Counted from the first letter of the stretch, positions 9,561-18,689 are shown. The stretch: DNA of 63,209 nt from an uncultured Lachnospiraceae bacterium (GCA_900317755.1 ONHZ01000064.1:1-63209), one strand, 5' to 3'. Notes: generated by a model from the sequence alone, not told the origin. Made by a program: numbers and translations.

Positions 9561-9586
9561 TTTCTTTAAGAGAAAGTTAAAATCCA

Positions 9587-9615
9587 TTGACATAGCTTTG
9601 GATAAGGAATAGAAT
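9587..9615 (+). promoter_or_regulatory. promoter for the LCP gene
   Basis: A consensus -35 TTGACA (9587-9592), 17-base spacer and -10 TAGAAT (9610-9615) lie 51 bases upstream of the ATG at 9666. AAAGGGG (9653-9659) serves as the ribosome binding site. Confidence 0.7.
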
Positions 9616-9665
9616 AAACAAGTCTGATTAAAATTTGTAACATTTTTGTAACAAAGGGGTTTGCT

Positions 9666-10826
9666 ATGTCTTCAAAAAGCGAATATTCGCATTCAAAAAA
9701 GAAGGTTTCGAAGAAAGAAAAGAGAAGGAGACGCAGAAGAAGGATACTTATTATTGAGATTATTCTGTTAATAATATTATTATTGTTCTTATTTGTTTGG
9801 CTTAAATTTGGAAAGATAAATTTTCAGAATATTGGAAATATTGTTTCAAACAACCTCGATGAGAAGACAGAAGAGATGCTGAAGGGCTATACAAACATTG
9901 CAGTCTTTGGTGTAGATAATCGAAGCATGGGTCATTACGATGGAGGCAATTCAGATTCTATCATGATCGCTTCAATAAACAATGACACGAAAGAGGTTAA
10001 GTTTGTTTCAATATATCGTGATACCCTTATGGATGTTGACGGAAATGGCAAGTATCGTAAGTGTAATTATGCATACAACCATGGCGGTCCTAAAGAGTCT
10101 TTAAAGATGCTGAACAGGAACCTTGATCTTGATATTCAGGATTATGTGGCAGTAGATTTTAAGGCGGTAGTAGATGCGGTAGATGCAGTTGGCGGCATTA
10201 CAATTGACAGTATCTCTGAGGACGAAGCCGTATTTATGAATGTTGCCTACAAGCCATTTATTGATGAAGAACTTGGCACGAAGACAGCTGATGTAAAGCC
10301 TGGAACAGATGTAAAGGTTAATGGTGTTCAGGCACTCTGCTATTGCCGTGTCAGATATACATCTGGCGACGATTTCAAGCGTGCCTCAAGACAGAGAGAG
10401 GTAATGCAGAAGATTATCGCAAAGGCTAAGAAGGCAAATCCTATCGAGCTAAATAATCTCATTGATTCGCTGTTTGGTGAGATTTCTACATCGCTTTCAG
10501 CTACTGAACTGATGGGACTTGCTACCCAGCTTACCTCATATCAGTTTGGTGATTCGGCAGGTTATCCTTTCGACAAGACTACGAAGACGCTTAGCAAATC
10601 GGTCGGTTCTGTAGTTGTTCCGTGCACGGTTGAGTCAAATGTAAACAAACTGTATGTATATATGTTTAATGACAGCAGCCACCAGTGTTCAGATACAGTT
10701 CAGAGCATTAGCAAGGATGTTATTAATAAGACGGGACTTTCTCAGGGCGATGCCGTTGATTACTCACAGTATGAGGGGACTCAGGTAGCTGACCCAACGA
10801 CAGAAACAGATTCAGAAGGACAGTAA
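9666..10826 (+). CDS. LCP (LytR-CpsA-Psr) family glycopolymer-peptidoglycan ligase
   Basis: The 386-residue protein has a very basic cytoplasmic N-terminus (KKEKRRRRRRR), one membrane helix (about residues 28-47) and an extracellular LCP domain. Visible LCP elements are IAVFGVDNRS, NSDSIMIASIN, VKFVSIYRDTLMDV, a YNHGG motif before the substrate helix, VDAVGGITID and YCRVRYTSGDDFKRASRQREV. These include the conserved arginines and aspartates that bind pyrophosphate lipid. Family members attach wall teichoic acid or capsule to peptidoglycan. It is probably monocistronic, with its own promoter and a terminator just before glmS. Confidence 0.93.
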   Translation: MSSKSEYSHSKKKVSKKEKRRRRRRRILIIEIILLIILLLFLFVWLKFGKINFQNIGNIVSNNLDEKTEEMLKGYTNIAVFGVDNRSMGHYDGGNSDSIMIASINNDTKEVKFVSIYRDTLMDVDGNGKYRKCNYAYNHGGPKESLKMLNRNLDLDIQDYVAVDFKAVVDAVDAVGGITIDSISEDEAVFMNVAYKPFIDEELGTKTADVKPGTDVKVNGVQALCYCRVRYTSGDDFKRASRQREVMQKIIAKAKKANPIELNNLIDSLFGEISTSLSATELMGLATQLTSYQFGDSAGYPFDKTTKTLSKSVGSVVVPCTVESNVNKLYVYMFNDSSHQCSDTVQSISKDVINKTGLSQGDAVDYSQYEGTQVADPTTETDSEGQ

Positions 10827-10854
10827 AATTTAGTTGATAGATTCATGATTTTGT

Positions 10855-10893
10855 GCCAAAATAGAAATGTTGATTATTATTTTGGCTTTTTTT
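10855..10893 (+). terminator. intrinsic terminator between the LCP gene and glmS
   Basis: A 9-base perfect stem (GCCAAAATA 10855-10863 with TATTTTGGC 10878-10886) is followed by a T run (10887-10893). It ends only 17 bases before the glmS start codon, so it may also act as an attenuator for read-through into glmS. Confidence 0.8.
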
Positions 10894-10909
10894 ATGAAAG
10901 GAGCTTATC

Positions 10910-12736
10910 ATGTGTGGAATTGTAGGTTATGTTGGAGAACATGAGGCAGCTCCCGTACTCTTGGACGGACTTTCAAAGCTTGAATACAGAGGCTATGATT
11001 CAGCCGGAATGGCTGTTTTTGACGGGAACGAGATAGAAGTTGTTAAGGCAAAGGGCAGGCTCCGTGTACTTTCGGAGCTTACTCATGATGGTGCTACCAT
11101 GCATGGCACGATTGGTATAGGTCATACCAGATGGGCTACGCATGGAGAGCCATCGGATGTGAATGCTCATCCCCATATGAATGCTGCCGGGACAATTGCT
11201 GTTGTCCAGAATGGTATTATCGAAAATTATGAGAAGATAAAGGACAGGCTTACCAAAAAAGGGTATGAGTTTGTCTCTGAGACAGACACGGAATGCGCCG
11301 CACATCTTCTTGATTATTATTACAAGGGAAATCCGCTTGAGGCTATCGAGAAGATTATGCACAGGATCGAAGGCTCTTATGCATTCGGGATTCTCTTTGC
11401 TGATCATCCTGATACAGTATATGCTGCAAGGAAGGATGCACCGCTTATAGTTGGAAAAGGCAAGGATGGGAATTTCATCGCATCCGATGTTCCGGCTGTC
11501 CTAAAATATACCAGAGATATTTATTATATTGACAATGGTGAAATCGCTGCTCTGACAAAGGACTCCATCAGCTTTTTCAATGATGACGGAGAGCCTGTTG
11601 AGAAGGAGATGCATCATATTGACTGGGATGCTAATGCTGCTGAAAAGGGCGGATATCCTCATTTTATGCTGAAGGAAATCTATGAAGAGCCAAAGACAGT
11701 CCGCGATACGCTTTCTCCAAGAATTAAGGACGGAAAGGTTGTCATCGAGGAGCTTGGTCTTACAGACGATGATATCCGAAGCATTGAGAGGATTCACATT
11801 ATCGCCTGTGGTTCTGCATATCATGTCGGCGTTACTGCAAAGTACATATTTGAAGATATGGCCCGCATTCCTGTAAATGTCGATGTGGCATCGGAATTCA
11901 GATACAGACGCCCGATTATGAATAAGAACGAGCTTGTTGTTATCATTTCACAGTCTGGTGAGACCGCTGATTCTCTTGCGGCTTTACGTCTGGCAAAGGA
12001 AGAGGGCGTTCGTACGCTTGCTGTCGTAAATGTTGTAGGTTCTTCTATTGCAAGAGAAGCAGATTCTGTATTTTATACCTGGGCGGGTCCGGAAATTGCG
12101 GTTGCTACCACAAAGGCATATTCTGCCCAGCTTATCGCAATGTACCTTCTCTCTATCAAGTTTGCTTATGCCAGAAATCAGATTGATGATGCAGAGATGG
12201 CAGGGATTATTACAGATTTAAAGAAGCTGCCAGATCAGATTGAGCTGCTTCTGAACAATACTGATCATATTAAGGAATTTGCAAACAGGTATGTTTCAGC
12301 AGAGGATGTATTCTTCATTGGACGTGGCATTGACTATGCAATTTCTCTTGAGGGTTCACTGAAGCTTAAGGAAATTTCTTATATACATTCCGAGGCTTAT
12401 CCTGCCGGCGAATTAAAGCATGGTACGATTTCACTTATTGAGGATGGTACATTGGTTTCCGCCATCGCCACACAGAAGGATTTGTACCTTAAGACAATGT
12501 CTAATATTGTCGAAGTAAAGTCGCGTGGCGCATTTGTACTTGCCGTTACAAACGAAGACAATACTGAGATGGAAAAGACTGCGGATTTCACGCTGTATAT
12601 TCCGCAGACGAATAAATATTTTACGAATTCACTTGCTATTATTCCGTTACAGCTCTTTGCATATTATGTTTCTGTTGGAAAGGGCTGCGATGTAGATAAG
12701 CCTAGGAATCTTGCAAAGTCTGTTACGGTGGAGTGA
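10910..12736 (+). CDS. glmS: glutamine--fructose-6-phosphate aminotransferase (isomerizing)
   Basis: The 608-residue enzyme makes glucosamine-6-phosphate from fructose-6-phosphate and glutamine, the first committed step to UDP-GlcNAc for the cell wall. The N-terminus MCGIVGYVG places the catalytic cysteine at position 2, exposed after Met removal. GHTRWATHG and an NGIIENY motif complete the glutaminase domain. Two SIS isomerase domains follow (IIACGSAYHVG; SQSGETADSL; GRGIDYAISLEG), and the protein ends in KSVTVE as usual. AAGGAG (10897-10902) precedes the ATG. A glmS ribozyme is absent: the gap after the preceding gene is only 83 bases and holds a terminator. The corA-like gene overlaps its stop codon. 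Confidence 0.97.
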   Translation: MCGIVGYVGEHEAAPVLLDGLSKLEYRGYDSAGMAVFDGNEIEVVKAKGRLRVLSELTHDGATMHGTIGIGHTRWATHGEPSDVNAHPHMNAAGTIAVVQNGIIENYEKIKDRLTKKGYEFVSETDTECAAHLLDYYYKGNPLEAIEKIMHRIEGSYAFGILFADHPDTVYAARKDAPLIVGKGKDGNFIASDVPAVLKYTRDIYYIDNGEIAALTKDSISFFNDDGEPVEKEMHHIDWDANAAEKGGYPHFMLKEIYEEPKTVRDTLSPRIKDGKVVIEELGLTDDDIRSIERIHIIACGSAYHVGVTAKYIFEDMARIPVNVDVASEFRYRRPIMNKNELVVIISQSGETADSLAALRLAKEEGVRTLAVVNVVGSSIAREADSVFYTWAGPEIAVATTKAYSAQLIAMYLLSIKFAYARNQIDDAEMAGIITDLKKLPDQIELLLNNTDHIKEFANRYVSAEDVFFIGRGIDYAISLEGSLKLKEISYIHSEAYPAGELKHGTISLIEDGTLVSAIATQKDLYLKTMSNIVEVKSRGAFVLAVTNEDNTEMEKTADFTLYIPQTNKYFTNSLAIIPLQLFAYYVSVGKGCDVDKPRNLAKSVTVE

Positions 12737-13668
12737 TGTTAAATTATTACAGGACTGATGACAGAAAGATCAGTGAACTTTCAGGACCTGATACCGGCTG
12801 CTGGGTAAAGCTTTCGGAACCTTCGAGGGAGGAATGCGAGATCGTCGCAAAGAGGTTTGAGATTGACATTGCTGATGTCAGGGCTGCACTCGATGATGAA
12901 GAGAGTTCACGACTTTCTCTGGAGGACAATTACACACTTATCCTTGTGGATATCCCATCTATGGAAGTCAGGAACAGCCGTACAGGATATACGACTATCC
13001 CGCTTGGCATTATCTTGAAGTCTGACTGCATTATTACGGTGTGTTCTGAAGAGACTACGGTTTTGAAATCGTTTGTTGAGCAGAGGGTGAGGATTTTTTC
13101 CACAAAGAAGCAGATGAGGTTTACCTACCAGATTCTTTTCAACGTCTGCCTTTATTACCAGTCACTTCTTCGTGCTATTGATAAGAAAAGGACAGAACTT
13201 GAGGAAAGAGTGAATAAAGGCATGGAGGATTCTGATCTCTTAGATCTCCATGAACTGGAATCAGACCTCGTTTACTTTGCGACCTCACTTCGGGCAAACG
13301 GCGTTGTGCTTGACAGACTGACTCGCTACCGCAGGCTGAAGCGGTACGAAGAGGATGATGAACTTCTAGAGGATGTCATCATCGAGAACAAGCAGGCTAT
13401 TGAGATGACGAGTATTTACAGGGACATCATCAATGGAACCCGTGAGCTTATGACAGCTGTTATGAACAACAGGCTGAATAATGTCATGGAGCTTCTTGCG
13501 GCCATTACGATTGTCATGTCAATTCCGACAATTATTGGCGGTCTCTGGGGCATGAATGTTCCCGTTCCCTTTGGACATTCGCCGATGGGTTTTTTGATTG
13601 TATGCCTGATTACGCTGGCGATTTGTTTGATTGCACTTTTGATATTACGAAAGAAAAAAATGTTATAA
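12736..13668 (+). CDS. CorA family divalent cation transporter
   Basis: The 310-residue protein has a large cytoplasmic N-terminal domain and two C-terminal membrane helices joined by the diagnostic GMN loop (GLWGMNVPVPF), so it is a CorA-type Mg2+ (or Co2+/Zn2+) channel, acting as a pentamer. The last residues are basic (LRKKKML), as in the family. The ATG at 12736 overlaps the glmS stop (TGATG), and GTG 12733 is also possible. Translational coupling to glmS is likely. A metabolic link to glmS is not obvious. Confidence 0.9.
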   Translation: MLNYYRTDDRKISELSGPDTGCWVKLSEPSREECEIVAKRFEIDIADVRAALDDEESSRLSLEDNYTLILVDIPSMEVRNSRTGYTTIPLGIILKSDCIITVCSEETTVLKSFVEQRVRIFSTKKQMRFTYQILFNVCLYYQSLLRAIDKKRTELEERVNKGMEDSDLLDLHELESDLVYFATSLRANGVVLDRLTRYRRLKRYEEDDELLEDVIIENKQAIEMTSIYRDIINGTRELMTAVMNNRLNNVMELLAAITIVMSIPTIIGGLWGMNVPVPFGHSPMGFLIVCLITLAICLIALLILRKKKML

Positions 13669-13683
13669 CTAGGAGGTTTTAGG

Positions 13684-15234
13684 ATGACAGATAAGGAAAA
13701 AAATCTTAGATCAGATAAGGTGGAGGTTTCCCTTAAGGATGTCTTTGCATTTCTGCTTCTTCATATCAGAATTACTTTGATTTTCGCACTTGTAGCAGGC
13801 ATATGTTTTGCCCTGTTCAAAGGCTATGGTGCATATAAAGGGGCAAGGAGCCAGAATGAGCAGGCAGCTGCGCAGCAGGCGGCATTAGCTCAGCAGCAGG
13901 CAGACGCAGGTAGTGCGTCAGTTGATGATTCTGAAGATACTGAGAACACATATGATATTTCAAAAATTAATGATATGACAGAAGATGAATTCCTTGCCCA
14001 GTATGGTACTACTGCCGGAAATACGGAAAGGACGACAAATTCATACGTTGATATTTTGAAATTTCAGATGCGGGTTAGAAATTATTATGATCATTCTGAT
14101 ATGCTTCAGCTGGATCCTTCTAATACTCCGACCACAAAAACTGATTTTATCATCACACCATCAGCTGAAGCTGCTACCTCTACCAAAGCAAGTCTATATA
14201 CTGAATATCTTAATCTCATCAAGGATCCCATCTGGCTCCAGGAGACAGCTGAAAAGTATGGCTATAATACAAAATACTTTTATGACTGCATTTTTATTAC
14301 ACCTACAGCGGATACAATTACAGGGGCTGACAGTCTGCTTTTTCAAATGCAGGTAGTTGGTAAAAATGAAGATGATACAATGAATATTACGAAGGATATT
14401 CTTGACAGACTCCCAGATATTACCAGTCAGCTTTCATCTATTGCAGTCAGCACAGTCACTGTTGTTACCCAGGAGACATATACTGGTGATAATGAGACAG
14501 TACGCAGTGCGCAGACGGCTGCTCACAAGAATTATGTAGAAATAGGGAATAACGTAAATTATGCAGGTCAGGTTGTAAATTATGCAAATATTGGAACCTA
14601 CACTGTTGCAGGTGGTGATACAAGTATTATCAGTACTGTAAGCGTACGTGCAGTTACATTCTCTGCAATGAAGAAGGCCTTTGTTTCTGGTTTCTTTGCT
14701 GCCTTTATAATATTCTGGATAATTCTTATCATTGTGTACAACGTTGCTGCTCCTCTCACAAAATTCAAATTCTTTGCAATATTTAATTTCCGTGAGCTTG
14801 GATCATTACGGGATGGTATAAAGAATTTGTATAGGCATAAATCTAAATATGACAGAGGACTCAGACATTCAATGGGTATAGAGGATGAAAAGGATATTGA
14901 TAAAGCATCCAATATGGTGCTTTCAAACCTTTCCGTTTATACTCCTGATGAGAAGAAATATCTTATCGTAGATCTTAGCATTAAGGCAAAGAAGAATGCC
15001 GATGATGCGTTTGCTACGAAGCTTTCTGAGACACTAAACAGCAAAACTTCTGACATGAAATTCATCCCGTCTGGTGATATAATAAATAATGCAGAAAATA
15101 GAAAGAAATTATTGACGAATGATGCTGTTATTTTCTGTGCAGAATATGGTCATATAAAGAATGACTATCTGAATGAGGTATATTCAGTCGTTTCTTCGTC
15201 CGACCTTGATATTGCAGGTGTCGTACTTAGATAA
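13684..15234 (+). CDS. Wzz/CpsC-like membrane protein with BY-kinase-like C-terminal region
   Basis: The 516-residue protein has a membrane helix near residues 27-50, an Ala/Gln-rich segment, an extracellular region of about 270 residues with alpha/beta character, a second helix around residues 335-360 and a cytoplasmic C-terminus of about 150 residues. Two helices flanking an external domain is the architecture of polysaccharide chain-length regulators (Wzz/CpsC). The C-terminus (KKYLIVDLSIKAKK, then VYSVVSSSDLDIAGVVLR) recalls the end of CpsD-type tyrosine kinases, but I see no Walker A, so it would be a degenerate partner domain. AGGAGG lies just before the ATG. Genes around it are polysaccharide-related. 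Confidence 0.6.
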   Translation: MTDKEKNLRSDKVEVSLKDVFAFLLLHIRITLIFALVAGICFALFKGYGAYKGARSQNEQAAAQQAALAQQQADAGSASVDDSEDTENTYDISKINDMTEDEFLAQYGTTAGNTERTTNSYVDILKFQMRVRNYYDHSDMLQLDPSNTPTTKTDFIITPSAEAATSTKASLYTEYLNLIKDPIWLQETAEKYGYNTKYFYDCIFITPTADTITGADSLLFQMQVVGKNEDDTMNITKDILDRLPDITSQLSSIAVSTVTVVTQETYTGDNETVRSAQTAAHKNYVEIGNNVNYAGQVVNYANIGTYTVAGGDTSIISTVSVRAVTFSAMKKAFVSGFFAAFIIFWIILIIVYNVAAPLTKFKFFAIFNFRELGSLRDGIKNLYRHKSKYDRGLRHSMGIEDEKDIDKASNMVLSNLSVYTPDEKKYLIVDLSIKAKKNADDAFATKLSETLNSKTSDMKFIPSGDIINNAENRKKLLTNDAVIFCAEYGHIKNDYLNEVYSVVSSSDLDIAGVVLR

Positions 15235-15245
15235 GGGGGTATTTT

Positions 15246-15917
15246 ATGAATATCATTACCGTTGGCCGAGAATTCGGCAGTGGAGGAAGAGAGATAGGAA
15301 AGCGTCTTGCCGAAGAGCTTGGTTTTGCTTATTATGATCACGAAATTATTTCAGAAATTGCTGCAAGGACTTCTCTTTCAGAAGATTATGTGCAGTCTAT
15401 AGTAGAACACAGACCATATTTTTCTTATCCTATTCATACAGCACGAACATTATATGTACAGAGTGATCCTGTGCTTGACCAGAATATTGATATTTATTCA
15501 AAGCAGCATTCACTCATAAAGGAGCTTGCTGAGAAGTCGGACTGTGTAATCGTCGGCCGCTGTGCGGATTACATTTTAAGAGACCAGCATCCGATCAGGC
15601 TTTTTGTCTATGCCGATGATGCGACAAAGATAAAGAGATGCCGGGAGAAAGAGGCTGCAAATGGTGAAACGAAGGCTGATAAGGCAGAGATTTCGAGAAG
15701 TCTTTCCGGCACATCTGATAAGCCTCTTACTGACAAGGAATGGAAGAAGTGCTTCAGCCGTGTCAATAAGGAAAGGGCAAAGTACTATGAGTTCTACACG
15801 AGCCAGAAGTGGGGTTCAAGAGAGAATTATGATTTGCTTGTAAATACTTCAGGTGTTACGCCGAAGATGCTTGTTCCCGGAATTGCAAGCCTGATAAAGA
15901 GCATGAAGGAACTTTGA
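15246..15917 (+). CDS. cytidylate kinase-like family protein
   Basis: The 223-residue protein opens with ITVGREFGSGGREIGKRLAEELG, the altered P-loop of the cytidylate-kinase-2 family, followed by YDHEII and VIVGRCADYIL. These proteins resemble CMP kinases and are common in Clostridia next to other genes; a true CMP kinase activity is not established for all of them. It begins 11 bases after the Wzz-like gene and is followed by a strong terminator. Confidence 0.85.
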   Translation: MNIITVGREFGSGGREIGKRLAEELGFAYYDHEIISEIAARTSLSEDYVQSIVEHRPYFSYPIHTARTLYVQSDPVLDQNIDIYSKQHSLIKELAEKSDCVIVGRCADYILRDQHPIRLFVYADDATKIKRCREKEAANGETKADKAEISRSLSGTSDKPLTDKEWKKCFSRVNKERAKYYEFYTSQKWGSRENYDLLVNTSGVTPKMLVPGIASLIKSMKEL

Positions 15918-15929
15918 TACATATATTTT

Positions 15930-15965
15930 ATGCCGGTTGCCATATTAAGGAAGCCGGCATTTTTT
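15930..15965 (+). terminator. intrinsic terminator after the cytidylate-kinase-like gene
   Basis: ATGCCGGTT (15930-15938) pairs with AAGCCGGCAT (9 pairs, one G-U) and is followed by a T run to 15965. It closes the transcript that begins at or before glmS. Confidence 0.85.
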
Positions 15966-15997
15966 GGCTAAGTCATTCAGATTATTAAGGAATAATA

Positions 15998-17089
15998 ATG
16001 AAAACAAAATCAGAAAGTGTAGAAATTTCAATAATAGTCCCTTCATATAATGAAGAAGAAACGCTGGATATTTTTCACAGGGAGACGGAAAAGGTTTTTG
16101 ACGAGAAAATGCCGGGTGTTTTCCATGATTATTTCTTTATAGATGATGGCTCAAAGGATGATACGATGGGTGTCATCCGAAAACTTCATGAGGAAGATGA
16201 CAAAGTACATTTTGTTTCATTCTCCAGGAATTTTGGCAAGGAAGCTGCAATATATGCAGGCCTTACATACAGTGATGGAAAATACACTGTGATTATGGAT
16301 GCTGATATGCAGGATCCACCGGCTGTTCTTCCGGATATGTATAGAATTCTGAATGAAGGAGAAGCTGAAGAGGATTTTGATGCTAATGCAAAGGCTTCTG
16401 AAAAAAACTTTCTAAAAGGGCAAAAAAAGAAAATTGCCCGTGAAGAAGAGCTAAAAGGAAAGAGTTCAGGCATACATAAAGATGGCAGAATTTATTACGA
16501 CTGTGTTGGTTCAAGAAGAGTATCAAGGGCAGGGGAGCCGCCAATCAGATCATTTTTTGCAAGACGGTTTTATCATCTGATGGCTGGTATTTCAAAGACT
16601 GAAATTGTCGATGGCGCCAGAGACTTTCAGATGATGAACAGGAAGGTTGTAAATGCCATTCTTTCTATGGGAGAATACAACCGCTTTTCAAAAGGCATTT
16701 TTGGCTGGGTAGGTTTCAGAAAAAAATGGCTTGAGTATGAGAACGTAGAAAGAGTTGCCGGTGAGACGAAATGGTCATTCTGGTCACTTTTCTGGTATGC
16801 ACTTGATGGAATTACAGCTTTCTCGACGCAGCCTTTGCTTGTTTCCAGCTTTCTTGGCGTGATATTCTGTATTTGTGCTTTTATTATGATCATTGTAATC
16901 ATAATAAAGACATTGGTGTTTGGAGATCCGACCAGCGGGTGGCCGTCTATGGTTTGTATTATTTTGCTTCTTTCCGGCGTACAGCTTCTCTCTATAGGAA
17001 TACTTGGTCAGTATCTTTCAAAGACTTATCTTGAAACAAAGAAAAGACCAATCTTCCTTGTTGAAGAGAGTGATGTAGACGAGGATTGA
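15998..17089 (+). CDS. DPM1/GtrB-like family 2 glycosyltransferase with two membrane helices
   Basis: The 363-residue protein has a GT2 catalytic domain (ISIIVPSYNEEETL, DYFFIDDGSKDDT, VIMDADMQDPP, EIVDGARDFQMM) and two C-terminal helices with the typical ILGQYLSKTYLETKKRP tail. Relatives (GtrB, CsbB, DPM1) transfer a sugar from a nucleotide donor to undecaprenyl or dolichyl phosphate on the cytoplasmic face, and they normally work with a GtrA flippase such as the one at 7592. About 50 charged residues (near 115-165: EAEEDFDANAKAS to GKSSGIHKDG) are inserted where family members have about 10. This insertion is unusual but in frame and the motifs are intact. Confidence 0.88.
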   Translation: MKTKSESVEISIIVPSYNEEETLDIFHRETEKVFDEKMPGVFHDYFFIDDGSKDDTMGVIRKLHEEDDKVHFVSFSRNFGKEAAIYAGLTYSDGKYTVIMDADMQDPPAVLPDMYRILNEGEAEEDFDANAKASEKNFLKGQKKKIAREEELKGKSSGIHKDGRIYYDCVGSRRVSRAGEPPIRSFFARRFYHLMAGISKTEIVDGARDFQMMNRKVVNAILSMGEYNRFSKGIFGWVGFRKKWLEYENVERVAGETKWSFWSLFWYALDGITAFSTQPLLVSSFLGVIFCICAFIMIIVIIIKTLVFGDPTSGWPSMVCIILLLSGVQLLSIGILGQYLSKTYLETKKRPIFLVEESDVDED

Positions 17090-17121
17090 TGACATTATAA
17101 TATTAGTAGAGCTTGCTTTTT

Positions 17122-17170
17122 ATTCGCAATTGCAAAAAGATTTTGCAGCGAGGAAATTTCGTTTGCGAAT
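17122..17170 (+). repeat. nested inverted repeats between the GT2 gene and metY
   Basis: ATTCGCAA (17122-17129) pairs with TTGCGAAT (17163-17170), and inside lies a perfect 7-base hairpin TGCAAAA/TTTTGCA (17131-17147) with a 3-base loop. No T run follows directly. A similar TTGCAAAA/TTTTGCAA hairpin lies downstream of metY (18779-18817). Confidence 0.5.
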
Positions 17171-17179
17171 TTAAACTTA

Positions 17180-17211
17180 GACTGTGAGACACTGTTTTCA
17201 CAGTCTTTTTT
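17180..17211 (+). terminator. intrinsic terminator before the metY promoter
   Basis: GACTGTGA (17180-17187) pairs perfectly with TCACAGTC (17198-17205), followed by a T run. It ends the glycosyltransferase transcript. Confidence 0.8.
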
Positions 17212-17274
17212 ATTTCTTCTGAATCGTAATAACCAGCGATAATAACAAACTATGGCTATACACCCAAAACCCTA

Positions 17275-17303
17275 TTGACATAGTAGGAATTCAGTGATAT
17301 ATT
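17275..17303 (+). promoter_or_regulatory. strong promoter for metY
   Basis: A consensus -35 TTGACA (17275-17280), 17-base spacer and -10 TATATT (17298-17303). The leader of about 85 bases ends in AGGAGG (17384-17389). No S-box or other known riboswitch motif was found in it. With the hairpins at 17122-17211, this accounts for the 307-base gap between genes. Confidence 0.75.
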
Positions 17304-17396
17304 TTCACCATCTTAAGAAAAAGCAATGACAATAAATAAAAAAGTTCAGGTATGGCAGAGAAGTCTTACCGATGAAAACAATCAGGAGGTATTGAT

Positions 17397-18689
17397 ATGA
17401 GCAATTACAGATTTGAGACATTACAGGTACACGTAGGACAGGAAGAAGCTGATCCTGTCACAGATTCAAGAGCAGTTCCGATTTACCAGACGACATCTTA
17501 TGTATTCCACAATTCAAAGCATGCAGCTGACAGATTTGGACTTGCAGATGCCGGCAATATTTACGGCAGACTTACAAACACAACTGAGGATGTATTTGAA
17601 AAGAGAATCGCAGCACTTGAAGGCGGCACAGCAGCACTTGCAGTTGCATCCGGTGCAGCAGCAATCACATACATCATCGAAGCACTTGCAGCAAATGGTG
17701 GACACATCGTTGCACAGTCAACCATTTACGGCGGGACCTCTAATCTCCTTGAGCACACGCTCACCCCATTTAACGTAAGAACAACATTCGTAAACATTCA
17801 TGATCTTGATGAAGTAGAAAATGCAGTCGAGGATGACACAAGAGCAATCTACATCGAGACGCTTGGCAACCCGAATTCAGATATTCCTGATATCGAGGCT
17901 GTTGCAGAAATCGCACACAAGCACAAGATCCCTGTAGTCGTTGATAATACATTCGGTACCCCTTACCTCATCCGTCCATTTGAGCATGGTGCAGACATCG
18001 TTGTTCATTCAGCTACAAAGTTTATCGGCGGTCATGGCACAACACTCGGCGGCGTCATCGTTGAAAATGGCAAGTTTGACTGGGAAGCTTCAGGCAAGTT
18101 CCATCACCTTACAGATCCGAACCCATCTTATCATGGCGTTTCCTTCACAAAGGATGTTCCAGGTGCTTCATTTGTTACCTACATCAGGGCTATTCTCTTA
18201 AGAGATCAGGGTGCAACGCTTTCACCTTTCAATGCATTCCTTCTTCTCCAGGGTACTGAGACGTTATCCCTTCGTATTGACCGTCATGTAGAAAATACAA
18301 AGAAGGTAATCGAGTACTTACAGAATCAGCCGCTTGTTGAGAAGGTAAATCATCCTTCACTTCCAGATCATCCAGATCATGCCCTTTATGAGAGATACTT
18401 TCCGAATGGCGGAGCATCCATTTTTACATTCAACATCAAGGGCGGACAGAAGGAAGCATGGGAATTCATCGACAACTTAAAGATTTTCTCACTCCTTGCA
18501 AACGTAGCAGATGTAAAGAGCCTTGTTATTCATCCTGCAACTACTACACACGCAGAACTTTCACCAGAGCAGCTGAAAGAAAGAGGAATCCTTCCAAATA
18601 CAATCCGTCTTTCAATCGGCACAGAGCATTATCAGGACATCATCGATGATCTTGATCAGGCTTTCGAAGCTGTAAAGAAGCTCGGCTAA
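17397..18689 (+). CDS. metY: O-acetylhomoserine sulfhydrylase
   Basis: The 430-residue pyridoxal-phosphate enzyme belongs to the Cys/Met metabolism family, and its length and motifs fit O-acetyl-L-homoserine (thiol)-lyase, which makes homocysteine directly from sulfide. Visible features are PIYQTTSYVF, YGRLTNTT, ALEGGTAALAVASGAAA, DNTFGTPYLIRPFEHGAD and the PLP-lysine motif HSATKFIGGHGTTLGG. The C-terminus SLLANVADVKSLVIHPATTTHAELS is typical of MetY rather than cystathionine gamma-synthase. AGGAGG lies 7 bases before the ATG, and a strong promoter and terminator make it a single-gene unit. Codon choice (many GCA, CTT) suggests high expression. Confidence 0.95.
   Translation: MSNYRFETLQVHVGQEEADPVTDSRAVPIYQTTSYVFHNSKHAADRFGLADAGNIYGRLTNTTEDVFEKRIAALEGGTAALAVASGAAAITYIIEALAANGGHIVAQSTIYGGTSNLLEHTLTPFNVRTTFVNIHDLDEVENAVEDDTRAIYIETLGNPNSDIPDIEAVAEIAHKHKIPVVVDNTFGTPYLIRPFEHGADIVVHSATKFIGGHGTTLGGVIVENGKFDWEASGKFHHLTDPNPSYHGVSFTKDVPGASFVTYIRAILLRDQGATLSPFNAFLLLQGTETLSLRIDRHVENTKKVIEYLQNQPLVEKVNHPSLPDHPDHALYERYFPNGGASIFTFNIKGGQKEAWEFIDNLKIFSLLANVADVKSLVIHPATTTHAELSPEQLKERGILPNTIRLSIGTEHYQDIIDDLDQAFEAVKKLG

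Noticed and set aside
10827-10909. glmS ribozyme
   Set aside because: The gap is too short and is occupied by a terminator; no ribozyme core sequence was found.
17212-17396. SAM riboswitch (S-box) upstream of metY
   Set aside because: None of the conserved S-box sequences or helices is visible; the region holds a promoter and an unstructured leader.
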